A DNA stretch of 64,000 bases. Source: Actinacidiphila alni. Lineage in GTDB: Bacteria > Actinomycetota > Actinomycetes > Streptomycetales > Streptomycetaceae. The stretch is taken from contig NZ_FONG01000001.1 of the NCBI RefSeq assembly GCF_900112845.1, forward strand, positions 645,957 to 709,956, read 5' to 3'. The notes under the pieces were generated by a model that did no database searches, was not told where the DNA came from, and worked only from the letters and a program-made list of their open reading frames with translations. Shown piece by piece: positions 8,166 to 15,583 of this stretch. The position numbers and the translations under genes are program-made. How positions within the stretch are numbered: position 1 is the first letter of the stretch; every line of letters begins with the position of its first letter.

Positions 8166-9703
8166 GGCTGTCCACCCGGATCGCGCTGGCCGTCACCGTC
8201 CTCGTGCCACTGCTCGTCCTCGCCTCCGGCTGGATCATGGTCCGGCTGGTCGGCCACGATGTGCACGCCCAGGCCGACGCGCACCTGCGGCAACGGGCCG
8301 CGGCCGTACGCCCCGACGCCCGCAATCTCCTGCGGGCCATGGCCAACGACCGGTCGGCCGCGGTGGAACAGGCCAAGCAGCGCAAGCTGTTCGCCGCCGC
8401 GCTCGACGTCGGCATCCGCGTCACGGGCACCGAGGGCACCGTCACCGAAGGTCCGCAGCCCGCGCTCGACCGGCCGCTGCCCGCGCCCGCCGACGCCGGC
8501 CACCCGGTCACCTTCCGCGCCGACGGCGCCAGCTGGCGGGTGCTCGCGGTACCGATCGGCGTGGTCAAGCCCGCCGCGAAGGGCACGCTGTGGCTGTTCT
8601 CGCCGGACACCGCGGGCCAGGAGCAGATCAGCCGGGTGCGCCGCAGGATCGTCACCGTCGCCCTGCTCACCGCGTCCGTCGCGGGCGCCGCGGCCTGGCT
8701 CGCCGTCACCCGCGCCGCGCTCCCGCTGCGCCGCCTCCAGCGCCGGGCGAGCGGCATCGATCCGCGCGTCAGCTCCGCCCGCCTCGACCACACGCCCACC
8801 GGAGTCACCGAGGTCGACGAACTGGCCCACAGCCTCCGGACGGTCCTGGCCCGCTACGACGAGCAGGCCGCCCGTACCGAGGAGGCGCTGGCCACCGCGC
8901 GGTCCTTCTCCGCCGCCGCCTCGCACGAGTTGCGCAACCCCCTGATGAGCATGCGGATCAATCTCGACGTGCTGGACGGCGGCCCCGAGCCCGGCGCGAC
9001 CGAACGCGCCGAGATCGTCGCGGACCTGCGCGCCGAGCACACCCGGCTGCTCGGGCTGCTGGTCATGCTGCGCGCCCTGGCCCAGGGCGACCTCGTCGAG
9101 GCCGACGCCTTCGTACCCGTCGACCTCGCGGACCTGCTGCACGCCGCCGTCGCCGACCTGCGGCGCGAACACCCGCACGTCCGGGTCGCACTGCACGCCC
9201 CGCCGGGCCTGCGGGTGCACGGCTGGCCCCAGGGCCTGCGCTCGGCCGTCGACAATCTGCTGCTCAACGCGGCGGTGCACGGCGCCGGAGGCGCGCGCGA
9301 CGGTACGGGCGGGGCCGGTGCGGAATCCGGCGGTACGAGGGCCGGTGTCGGGGGGCAGTACGGCGATACGGCGCTGATCGAGGTCACCCTCGCCCCGGGC
9401 ACCGACCCGGCGGCGCCCGCGGCGGTGCTGACCGTGGACGACCACGGGCCCGGGGTGCCGCCCGCCGCCCGGCAGGAGATCTTCCAGCGCTTCCGGCGCC
9501 GCCCCGACAGCCCCGGCTCCGGGCTCGGCCTCGCCCTGGTGGGGCAGCAGATCGCGCTGCACGGCGGCCGGATCACGGCCGGCGACCGGCCGGGCGGCCC
9601 CGGCGCACGGTTCACCGTGGTGCTGCCGCTGCGGCCCGCCGGGGACCCGCTGCCGGGCGGGCGCGACTGGCTGGCGGGCGCGTCGGCGGGGGAGCCGCGA
9701 TAA
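8162..9703 (+). CDS. Membrane sensor histidine kinase
   Basis: Partner kinase of the preceding regulator, 513 aa. An N-terminal membrane segment (about 8-30), an extracytoplasmic sensor loop of about 130 residues, and a second membrane segment (about 160-182) precede HAMP-like and HisKA regions. The H-box is SHELRNPL with phospho-accepting H255; the N-box DNLLLNAAVHG and G-boxes DHGPGVPP and GSGLGLAL complete the ATPase. Between N-box and G1 sits a Gly-rich insertion of about 30 residues encoded by imperfect GGTAC-type repeats (near 9295-9370), probably a flexible lid extension. The start ATG overlaps the regulator stop by 4 nt. The stimulus is unknown. Confidence 0.93.
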   Translation: MRLSTRIALAVTVLVPLLVLASGWIMVRLVGHDVHAQADAHLRQRAAAVRPDARNLLRAMANDRSAAVEQAKQRKLFAAALDVGIRVTGTEGTVTEGPQPALDRPLPAPADAGHPVTFRADGASWRVLAVPIGVVKPAAKGTLWLFSPDTAGQEQISRVRRRIVTVALLTASVAGAAAWLAVTRAALPLRRLQRRASGIDPRVSSARLDHTPTGVTEVDELAHSLRTVLARYDEQAARTEEALATARSFSAAASHELRNPLMSMRINLDVLDGGPEPGATERAEIVADLRAEHTRLLGLLVMLRALAQGDLVEADAFVPVDLADLLHAAVADLRREHPHVRVALHAPPGLRVHGWPQGLRSAVDNLLLNAAVHGAGGARDGTGGAGAESGGTRAGVGGQYGDTALIEVTLAPGTDPAAPAAVLTVDDHGPGVPPAARQEIFQRFRRRPDSPGSGLGLALVGQQIALHGGRITAGDRPGGPGARFTVVLPLRPAGDPLPGGRDWLAGASAGEPR

Positions 9704-9857
9704 CCGGAGAAAGCCCGGCCCGCCCGCCCACAAGGTTTCCACAAAGACGCTTCCTAACCTCCGGCACGACCGGTGGACGCCGACACAGCGGCGCCCGCCG
9801 GCCGAGCACTGCACACCGGATACCGACGCACCACGCAGAAACGTCCCGGAGGAAGCC

Positions 9858-10319
9858 ATGCGCACCACCCGTACCGCCGTCGCGGCAACCGCCGCCGTCG
9901 CCGCGCTGCTCACCGCGGCCGGGACCGCCGCCGCGGACACCGCGAGCCCCTCGACCACGCCGTCGGGCGCGCCGTCCACCGCGCACAAGGCGCAGAAGGC
10001 ACCGAAATTCCGCAAGGCGCCCACCGGCGACGGCGCCCGCGCGCTGTGCAAGCGGGTGCCCAGGATCGACGCACGGATCGACCGCGCCCTGGCCCGGCTG
10101 AACGGTCCCGACACCGAACTCGGGTCCGTCGCCCGGCTGCAGAAGCGGGTCGACAACGCGAACGCGGCGGGCGACACCGCCGTCGCCACGTATCTCAAGG
10201 ACAAGCTGACGTACCGCAAGTCGCTGGTGCCGACGCTGAATCAGCGCAGCACGGACCTGGACGCCGTCCGCACCTGGTGCGGCACGCAGGACTTCACGGC
10301 GAAGGGCGCCACGAAGTGA
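9858..10319 (+). CDS. Small secreted helical protein, function unknown
   Basis: A 153-aa protein with a clear signal peptide (about 1-26, ending AAADT), a Ser/Thr/Pro/Lys-rich linker and a helical C-terminal domain with two Cys (in ALCKRVP and RTWCGT) that could form one disulfide. No family is recognised. A strong GGAGG ribosome binding site precedes ATG 9858. A candidate -10 TAACCT lies at 9755-9760 beyond the kinase gene. It is immediately downstream of a two-component system and overlaps the next lipoprotein gene, so it may be a target or accessory of that system; this is inference from position only. Confidence 0.72.
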   Translation: MRTTRTAVAATAAVAALLTAAGTAAADTASPSTTPSGAPSTAHKAQKAPKFRKAPTGDGARALCKRVPRIDARIDRALARLNGPDTELGSVARLQKRVDNANAAGDTAVATYLKDKLTYRKSLVPTLNQRSTDLDAVRTWCGTQDFTAKGATK

Positions 10320-10630
10320 CCGCGTCGGCCCCTTCTTCGGCCACCTCCTCTGTCCGCCGGGCCGGGGCCCGGCTCCGGGCGCGTACGGCCGTCGCGCTGA
10401 CCGCCTGCGCGGTCGCCGGGGTGCTGGTCACCGGCTGCGGCGGCTCGGGGAGTTCGGCTGGGCCCGCGCCGTCCGGCACCCCGGCGGGTGCGTCGGCCGG
10501 CGGCTCCACCGGGACGGGCGCCGACTCGCCCGCGCCCTCGGACGCCGACCTCGCCCGGATGAAGAAGCTGGTGGACAGCGCCGATTCGGCCGCCGCCGCG
10601 GCAGAGTCCGACGCGGCGGGCGACAAATGA
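10316..10630 (+). CDS. Small putative lipoprotein
   Basis: A 104-aa product starting at GTG 10316, which overlaps the previous stop codon (GTGA). A basic N terminus and hydrophobic stretch end in the lipobox LVTGC with lipidated Cys41, followed by a Gly/Ser/Ala/Pro-rich linker and a short helix (ARMKKLVDSADSAAAAAES). It would be tethered to the outer face of the membrane. No domain is recognised. Translational coupling to the secreted protein at 9858 suggests a joint function, possibly in signal input to the two-component system upstream. Confidence 0.68.
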   Translation: MTASAPSSATSSVRRAGARLRARTAVALTACAVAGVLVTGCGGSGSSAGPAPSGTPAGASAGGSTGTGADSPAPSDADLARMKKLVDSADSAAAAAESDAAGDK

Positions 10631-10667
10631 CGCGGCGCGGCACCGGCCGAAGGGCCGCGTACGGCGG

Positions 10668-12362
10668 CTACTTGGCGTCCGCGTAGCACCGCACCGCGTG
10701 CGTCTCCAGCGGGAACGGCACCGGAGCGGCGCCGAAGACCAGGCGGCGGGCCTCGTCGCCCGCCGCCGTCACGGCCGCCTCGACCGCGGGCGCGAGCGCG
10801 GCCGGGGCGTGCACGATCACCTCGTCGTGCTGGAAGAACACCAGCCGTGGCTCCGGCCCGATCGCGGTCAGCCGGCGGCGCAGCGACGCCAGCATGGCCA
10901 GCGCCCAGTCCGAAGCGCTCGCCTGGATCACGAAATTGCGGGTGAAGCGGCCCCACGAGCGGGCCGCCCGCCGGTCCGGCGACGCGCCGTCCCCCGGGTC
11001 CGCCGTCTCGTCCAGAAACCGGTCGGCGGACGGCGCGGGCGACGTACGGCCGAGCCGCGACCGTACGATCCCGCCCGCCTCGCCGGTCCGCGCGGCGGCC
11101 TCCACCAGGGCGAGCGCGTCAGGGAAGCGGCGGCGCATCACCGCGAGCAACTGGCCCGCCTCACCGCTGGTCTGGCCGTACATCGCGGCGAGCAGCGCGA
11201 TCTTGGCGCGCGGCCGGTCGCCCGCGAAGGCGTTACGGGCCAGCGCCGCGTACAGATCGCCGTCGGCGGCGGCCGCCGCCAGCCCCTTGTCGCCGGACAT
11301 CGCGGCCAGTACGCGCGGCTCCAACTGCCCCGCGTCGGCGACGATCAGCCGGTGCCCGGGGTCGGCGACCACCGCGGAGCGCAGCAGCCGCGGGATCTGC
11401 AGCGCGCCGCCGCCGCGGGTCGCCCACCGCCCCGACACCACACCGCCGACCACGTACTCGGGCCGGAAGCGGCCGTCGCGCACCCAGCTCTCCCGCCAGG
11501 CCCAGCCGTGCGCGGCATGGATCCGGGACAGTTCCTTGTAGCGCAGCAGCAGGGCCGCTGCCGGATGGTCGACATCACGCAGCTCGTGGGAGCGGGTCGA
11601 CGTCAGATGCACGCCGACCCGGGCGAAGGCGGGCAGCATCTGGGCGGGGGAGTCGGGATTGACCGGACGGCCCAGCGCCTCCTGGATCCTGCCCGCCAAC
11701 TCGCTCAGCAGCGTTGGCCGTACCCCGCCGGCGGGCCGCGGGCCGAGCAGGCCGGTCAGCAGCGCGTCGTGCGCGTCGGCGCTCCACGGCAGCCCGTCGC
11801 GGCCCATCTCGACGGCGGCCAGCGCGCCCGCGGACTCCGCGGCGCACAGCAGCCGCGTCCGGTCCGGATGCTCGCCGCCTGAGATCCGCCGCTGCTGCGC
11901 GGCGTGCACCTCGACCAGCGCCGCCAACGGGTCGAGATCCTGCGGCAGATGACGCCGGTCGGCGGCGAACAGCACCGGCTGGTCGTCCGCGCCCGGCTCC
12001 GGCGCGTCCTCCGGCTCCGGCAGGCCGTGCAGCCGGGCCCACGCCGCCCCGAGCGAACGCGGCCGCCGGTGCCTGCCCTCCTGGCCGAGCAGCAGCGACT
12101 CGACGAGCTTCACGTCGTGGCAGCGCGCGGGGCGCACCGCGCCGCGGTCGAGCAGCCACGGGTAGACCTCGTCGGTGGCCGCCCACACCCAGCGCGGCGC
12201 CTGCGCCGCCTCCAGCCGCGCCACCTCCGCGGCCAGGTCGTCCACCGCCGTCACCTGCCCGGCCGACGCGCCGTCCTCCGCGAGCGCGCACAACCGGCCG
12301 CCGGACCCGACCGGATCGGGCACCACGGCGATCCGCGTGACGGAGGCGACGGCTGTACTCAC
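10668..12362 (-). CDS. Family A DNA polymerase-like protein (bifunctional 3'-5' exonuclease/DNA polymerase)
   Basis: A 564-aa relative of DNA polymerase I lacking the 5'-nuclease domain. It is shorter than PolA and forms a separate actinobacterial family usually annotated as bifunctional 3'-5' exonuclease/DNA polymerase. Motif A appears as VADAGQLEPRVLA (usually DYSQIELR), motif B as RAKIALLAAMYGQTSG, and motif C as FFQHDEVIVH with the catalytic HDE. The N-terminal exonuclease-like part is divergent, so nuclease activity is doubtful. Start is GTG at 12362; on the reverse strand TACGCT ends 6 nt before it, a leaderless arrangement. It is divergent from a methyltransferase with only 89 bp between starts. 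Role is likely DNA repair or translesion synthesis, but unproved. Confidence 0.88.
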   Translation of the reverse strand: MSTAVASVTRIAVVPDPVGSGGRLCALAEDGASAGQVTAVDDLAAEVARLEAAQAPRWVWAATDEVYPWLLDRGAVRPARCHDVKLVESLLLGQEGRHRRPRSLGAAWARLHGLPEPEDAPEPGADDQPVLFAADRRHLPQDLDPLAALVEVHAAQQRRISGGEHPDRTRLLCAAESAGALAAVEMGRDGLPWSADAHDALLTGLLGPRPAGGVRPTLLSELAGRIQEALGRPVNPDSPAQMLPAFARVGVHLTSTRSHELRDVDHPAAALLLRYKELSRIHAAHGWAWRESWVRDGRFRPEYVVGGVVSGRWATRGGGALQIPRLLRSAVVADPGHRLIVADAGQLEPRVLAAMSGDKGLAAAAADGDLYAALARNAFAGDRPRAKIALLAAMYGQTSGEAGQLLAVMRRRFPDALALVEAAARTGEAGGIVRSRLGRTSPAPSADRFLDETADPGDGASPDRRAARSWGRFTRNFVIQASASDWALAMLASLRRRLTAIGPEPRLVFFQHDEVIVHAPAALAPAVEAAVTAAGDEARRLVFGAAPVPFPLETHAVRCYADAK

Positions 12363-12438
12363 CGTTCGAGCGTAGGCGCGACCACTGACAACGCGGCGTG
12401 ACGCGTCCGCCGGCGCGTACCGGGCGGACCGGCGTGAG

Positions 12439-12452
12439 TAGGGTCGTGACCG
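12439..12452 (+). promoter_or_regulatory. -10 box for a probable leaderless methyltransferase mRNA
   Basis: TAGGGT at 12439-12444 is followed by 7 nt and then GTG at 12452, placing the likely transcription start on the start codon. A second GTG at 12446 lies too close to the -10. No good -35 is seen. Confidence 0.5.
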
Positions 12453-13102
12453 TGAGCGAACCGGACTTCATACGGACCGCCAGAACCTCCTACGACACCC
12501 TGGCGGCGGATTACGCGGACGGATTCCGTACGGAGCTGGATGCCAAACCGCTGGAGCGGGCGATGCTCGCTGCCTTCGCGGAGCTGGTGCGTGTGGGCGG
12601 CGGCGGGCCGGTCGCCGACATCGGCTGCGGCCCCGGACATGTCACGGCGCATCTGCGGCGGTCGGGCCTGGACGCGTTCGGCATCGACCTGTCACCGGGG
12701 ATGGTCGCGGCGGCCCGGCGGGACAACCCGGGGCTTCGCTTCGAGGTCGGCTCGATGACCGGCCTGGACCTGCCCGACGGCGGGCTCGGCGGCATCGTGG
12801 CGATGTACTCGGTCATCCATCTGCCCACCGACCGGCTCCCGGCGGCCTTCGCCGAATTTCACCGGGTGCTGGCGGCTCGCGGCCTGGTGCTGCTCACCTT
12901 CCAGGTGGGGGATCAATCGCTGCACAAGTCGGAGATGCTCGGCCGGGACGTCGACCTCGACTACTACTGGCGGCGGCCGGAGACACTGGCCGCGGCGCTG
13001 GCGGAGACCGGTTTCGACATCGTGGCGCGGCTGGTCCGCGAGCCGGTCGCGGACGTGGAGGCGATGGACCGGGCCTGCCTGATCGCCCGCAAGCGCGGCT
13101 GA
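12452..13102 (+). CDS. Class I SAM-dependent methyltransferase
   Basis: A 216-aa cytoplasmic methyltransferase. Motif I VADIGCGPG binds S-adenosylmethionine; FGIDLSPGM, GSMTGLDLPDG and the post-motif strand LVLLTFQVGD follow in the usual Rossmann order (methyltransferase type 11/25 fold). Start GTG 12452 was chosen from its spacing to the TAGGGT box; GTG 12446 and an ATG at 12398 are in frame upstream but would lie in or before the promoter. Divergent from the DNA polymerase gene. Substrate is unknown; small-molecule methylation is most common for this subfamily. Confidence 0.85.
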   Translation: MSEPDFIRTARTSYDTLAADYADGFRTELDAKPLERAMLAAFAELVRVGGGGPVADIGCGPGHVTAHLRRSGLDAFGIDLSPGMVAAARRDNPGLRFEVGSMTGLDLPDGGLGGIVAMYSVIHLPTDRLPAAFAEFHRVLAARGLVLLTFQVGDQSLHKSEMLGRDVDLDYYWRRPETLAAALAETGFDIVARLVREPVADVEAMDRACLIARKRG

Positions 13103-13206
13103 GCGGACGTCCTGGCCCGGGCCCTGATCCTGGTCCTGCCGCTTCGGGCGTGCGGCATCCCGCATCCCGCGTGCGGCGTCCCGGCTTCTGTCGCGCCGGC
13201 GTCCGG

Positions 13207-13279
13207 ACACGGCGAGGCCGCGCCCCGGCCCGGCGGTCGGTGTCGTCCGCCGTGGGCCGGGAACGCGGCCTCGCTGTGT
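13207..13279. terminator. Long nested hairpin between convergent genes
   Basis: GCGAGGCCGCG (13212-13222) pairs with CGCGGCCTCGC (13264-13274), extended outward by ACAC/TGTGT, and encloses CCCGGCCC (13224-13231) / GGGCCGGG (13254-13261) and GGCGG/CCGCC. It lies between the convergent methyltransferase and thioredoxin genes and probably terminates both. Confidence 0.7.
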
Positions 13280-13349
13280 GTCGTCGGCTTCGTGCCGCCG
13301 TGCGGTCAGGGCGCTCCGCCGTCAGCTGCGTGCGGCCCCGGAGCGGCGG

Positions 13350-13718
13350 TCAGGAATTCTGCTGGGCCTCCTCGACCGACTTGCGCACCTCGTCCATGTC
13401 GAGGGCGCGCGCCTGCGCGATGACGTCCTCCAGCGCGGGCGCGGGCAGGGCGCCCGGCTGCGCGAAGACCGCGACCTTGTCCCGGACGATCATCAGCGTC
13501 GGGATCGACTGGATCTGGAAGGCGGCGGCCAGCTCGGGCTGCGCCTCCGTGTCGACCTTCGCGAAGACCAGGTCCTGGTGGGTCTCCGAGGACTTGTCGT
13601 AGACCGGCGCGAACATCTTGCACGGCCCGCACCAGTCGGCCCAGAAGTCGATGAGGACGAAATCGTTCGACGACACGACCTCGTCGAAATTCTCCTTGGT
13701 CAGCTCCACAGTGCTCAT
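13350..13718 (-). CDS. trxA: Thioredoxin
   Basis: Cytoplasmic protein-disulfide reductase of 122 aa, normal length for a thioredoxin. The redox motif WCGPCK holds C30 and C33; the cis-proline segment SIPTLMIV is present. It passes electrons from thioredoxin reductase to protein disulfides. Start ATG 13718 is preceded by a weak GGGGG-type ribosome binding site. A perfect SigR promoter lies 9-34 nt upstream, so induction by thiol-oxidative stress is expected. No thioredoxin reductase gene is adjacent, so this is one of the dispersed thioredoxins (trxA/trxC type). The C-terminal tail VRKSVEEAQQNS is slightly longer than in the minimal fold. Confidence 0.95.
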   Translation of the reverse strand: MSTVELTKENFDEVVSSNDFVLIDFWADWCGPCKMFAPVYDKSSETHQDLVFAKVDTEAQPELAAAFQIQSIPTLMIVRDKVAVFAQPGALPAPALEDVIAQARALDMDEVRKSVEEAQQNS

Positions 13719-13726
13719 GCCCCCAC

Positions 13727-13752
13727 AACGGGTGGCGGTCGCGGGAAATTCC
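13727..13752 (-). promoter_or_regulatory. SigR promoter of the thioredoxin gene
   Basis: On the reverse strand GGAAT (13752-13748), exactly 18 nt, then GTT (13729-13727), matching the Streptomyces SigR consensus GGAAT-N18-GTT. The thioredoxin start codon begins 9 nt after the GTT. Thioredoxin genes are known members of the SigR regulon. Confidence 0.8.
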
Positions 13753-13855
13753 TGGCCCGGCGCGGCGTGCGACGGACCTGCGGGAGTTCACTCATACGAG
13801 TGGTGGGGGCGGGCGGTGCAGTGGCGTCCCGGCGGCCCGAGTCGTTGGTCGGGCT

Positions 13856-14104
13856 ATGGCAGCAACGCAATGGATCCCGGTAAGTCCGGACATCCCGGAA
13901 GACGACAGTGCCGAGAGCGCGAGCGGCGCGCAGCAGATGTGGCGTCCCTCCCGTGCGGGAACGGTTCTGCAGCAGAGCGTGGACGCCCCGGTGTTCGCGG
14001 AACTCGCCGACCAGTGGCGGTCCGCGGGCCGGATGGTCCCCGGCCAGACGGACACCGAATGGGCGGAGCTGGTCGGCCGCATCCCGCGGCTGACCGGAGT
14101 CTGA
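13856..14104 (+). CDS. Small hypothetical protein
   Basis: An 82-aa acidic protein without signal peptide or membrane segment; it has paired Trp-containing helices (ADQWRSAGRMVPG, TDTEWAELVGRIP). No family is recognised, but codon usage follows the genome pattern and the composition looks like a real small cytoplasmic protein. ATG 13856 is the only good start; the ribosome binding site is weak. It is divergent from thioredoxin and followed by a 9-bp repeat tract. Function unknown. Confidence 0.6.
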   Translation: MAATQWIPVSPDIPEDDSAESASGAQQMWRPSRAGTVLQQSVDAPVFAELADQWRSAGRMVPGQTDTEWAELVGRIPRLTGV

Positions 14105-14156
14105 CGGGCCCGGCCCGGCTCCGTACGGCTTCCGCTCCCGGGCCGGTACGGGGCCG

Positions 14157-14219
14157 GTCCGCCGCGTCCGCCGCGTCCGCCGTGTCCGCTGTGTCCGCTG
14201 TGTCCGCTGTGTCCGGCGT
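14157..14219. repeat. Seven tandem 9-bp repeats (GTCCGCNGY)
   Basis: Seven 9-bp units starting with GTCCG (GTCCGCCGC twice, GTCCGCCGT, GTCCGCTGT three times, GTCCGGCGT) fill the gap between two convergent genes. A similar 9-bp tract occurs at 32328. Confidence 0.9.
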
Positions 14220-14227
14220 GCGCGGCT

Positions 14228-15475
14228 TCACGGCAGCGGCCGGGGCGGCGGCGGACCCTGGTACGTGCCGCTGAGCCGCATCCGCAGCGGGCGTTCCTGG
14301 TACTCCTCCAGCGCGTGCGCGATCCAGCCCGCCGTGCGCGCCACCGAGAAGACCGTCTCGCCGGCCTCCGGGGGCATCGCGGCCGACACCGACAGCACCG
14401 CGAGTGCCAGGTCGACATTGGGGAACAGCGGGGTGTGCCGGGCCGCCGTCGTCCCGATGTCACGGGCCGCCGCCAGGGCGTCGGCGGCGGCGGGCACCCG
14501 GCCGAGCAGGTGGAACAGCAGCCGGGCTCGCGGGTCCTCGCCCCGGTAGAGCCGGTGCCCGAGGCCGGGGACCCGCTGCCCGGCCCGCAGCCGTTCGGCC
14601 ACCACCGGGCCGGCACTGCCGCGCTCCAGCACCTCGGCGAGCATCCGGTGCGCCATTGCGCTGGCCTGGCCGTGCAGCGGCCCGTCGAGCGCGCCGAGCC
14701 CCGCCGACACCACCGCGTAAGGGTGCGCGCGGGCCGAGGCCGCGACCCGCGCGGCCAGCGTCGAGGCGGCCAGGTCGTGGTCGACGAGCAGTGCGAGCGC
14801 CGCGTCCAGCACCCGCAGCGACGCCTCGTCCGCGGGCAGCGCCGTCAGCCGCGACCACAGCCGCCAGGCCAGCCGTCCCTCGCCGCGGTGGGCCCGCCCG
14901 GCCTCGGGCAGCGCGCCCACCAGCGTCGGGATCAAGCCGCGCGCCGAGCCCAGCACGGCGTCCTGCGACAGGTCGAAGCGCAACGGGTCAGCGGTGGCCG
15001 CGGCGAGGACGGCGACCCGCAGCCGGTCCATCGGGCCGCAGCCCGCGGGCAGCGCGTCGCCCGCGCTGCGGGCCGCCGCCAGCAGCGGTTCTGGCGCCGT
15101 GAAGCGGATTCCGCGGCGCAGCTCCCCGGTCCACAGCCATTCGGCGACCTCCTCGAAGCCGTACGCGGAGGCGAGCCCCGTCGCCTCGACGCCGCGGAAC
15201 CAGAGCGCGTCGCCCTCGATCAACGTGATGCCGGTACGGATCCGGCCCCAGCCGCCACCGCCGTCCGGAGCGGCGTCCTGGCCGGCCGCCGCGGGCCGGG
15301 CGCGGGCCGCGAGCGCCGCGACCTCCGCGGGATCGAAGGTGCTGCCCCGGCCGCCCTCGGCCCGGCGGCTGGTGAGCAGGCCGCGGCTCACATACGCGTA
15401 CAGCGTCTCCGGCTTCACGCCGAGCCGCGCGGCGGCTTCCCGGGTGGTGATCCGGTCCGCGGACTGATCCGTCAT
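14228..15475 (-). CDS. Citrate synthase with N-terminal MerR/excisionase-like HTH
   Basis: A 415-aa fusion. Residues about 8-58 form a DNA-binding helix-turn-helix of the MerR/excisionase type (TTREAAARLGVKPETLYAYV, then a wing with GGRGSTFDP); residues about 80-410 are a citrate synthase fold. Active-site elements are kept: GPLHGQ, the GLGHRLYRGEDPR signature and the catalytic Asp in FPNVDLA. Citrate synthase condenses oxaloacetate and acetyl-CoA to enter the TCA cycle. The gene is divergent from a second, HTH-less citrate synthase, with two palindromes in the 108-bp gap. The obvious hypothesis is an enzyme-sensor that controls its own promoter and that of its paralogue. Activity may have been lost even though the residues are present. 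Start ATG 15475. Confidence 0.88.
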   Translation of the reverse strand: MTDQSADRITTREAAARLGVKPETLYAYVSRGLLTSRRAEGGRGSTFDPAEVAALAARARPAAAGQDAAPDGGGGWGRIRTGITLIEGDALWFRGVEATGLASAYGFEEVAEWLWTGELRRGIRFTAPEPLLAAARSAGDALPAGCGPMDRLRVAVLAAATADPLRFDLSQDAVLGSARGLIPTLVGALPEAGRAHRGEGRLAWRLWSRLTALPADEASLRVLDAALALLVDHDLAASTLAARVAASARAHPYAVVSAGLGALDGPLHGQASAMAHRMLAEVLERGSAGPVVAERLRAGQRVPGLGHRLYRGEDPRARLLFHLLGRVPAAADALAAARDIGTTAARHTPLFPNVDLALAVLSVSAAMPPEAGETVFSVARTAGWIAHALEEYQERPLRMRLSGTYQGPPPPRPLP

Positions 15476-15510
15476 GGCCCCACCGTATCTGGACCGGACG
15501 ACGAATACAC

Positions 15511-15547
15511 ATTGATTGAATCAATATTGACAGCATTGAAATCAATG
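15511..15547. promoter_or_regulatory. Two AT-rich palindromes in the divergent citrate synthase promoter
   Basis: ATTGATT-G-AATCAAT (15511-15525) and CATTGA-AA-TCAATG (15534-15547) share ATTGA/TCAAT half-sites and flank a perfect -35 TTGACA (15527-15532) reading rightward. They are the most AT-rich bases in the neighbourhood and are the natural operator for the HTH-citrate synthase or another regulator. Confidence 0.7.
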
Positions 15548-15583
15548 ATGGACAGTCGAGTCCATACCCAAGGAGGACAAGCG

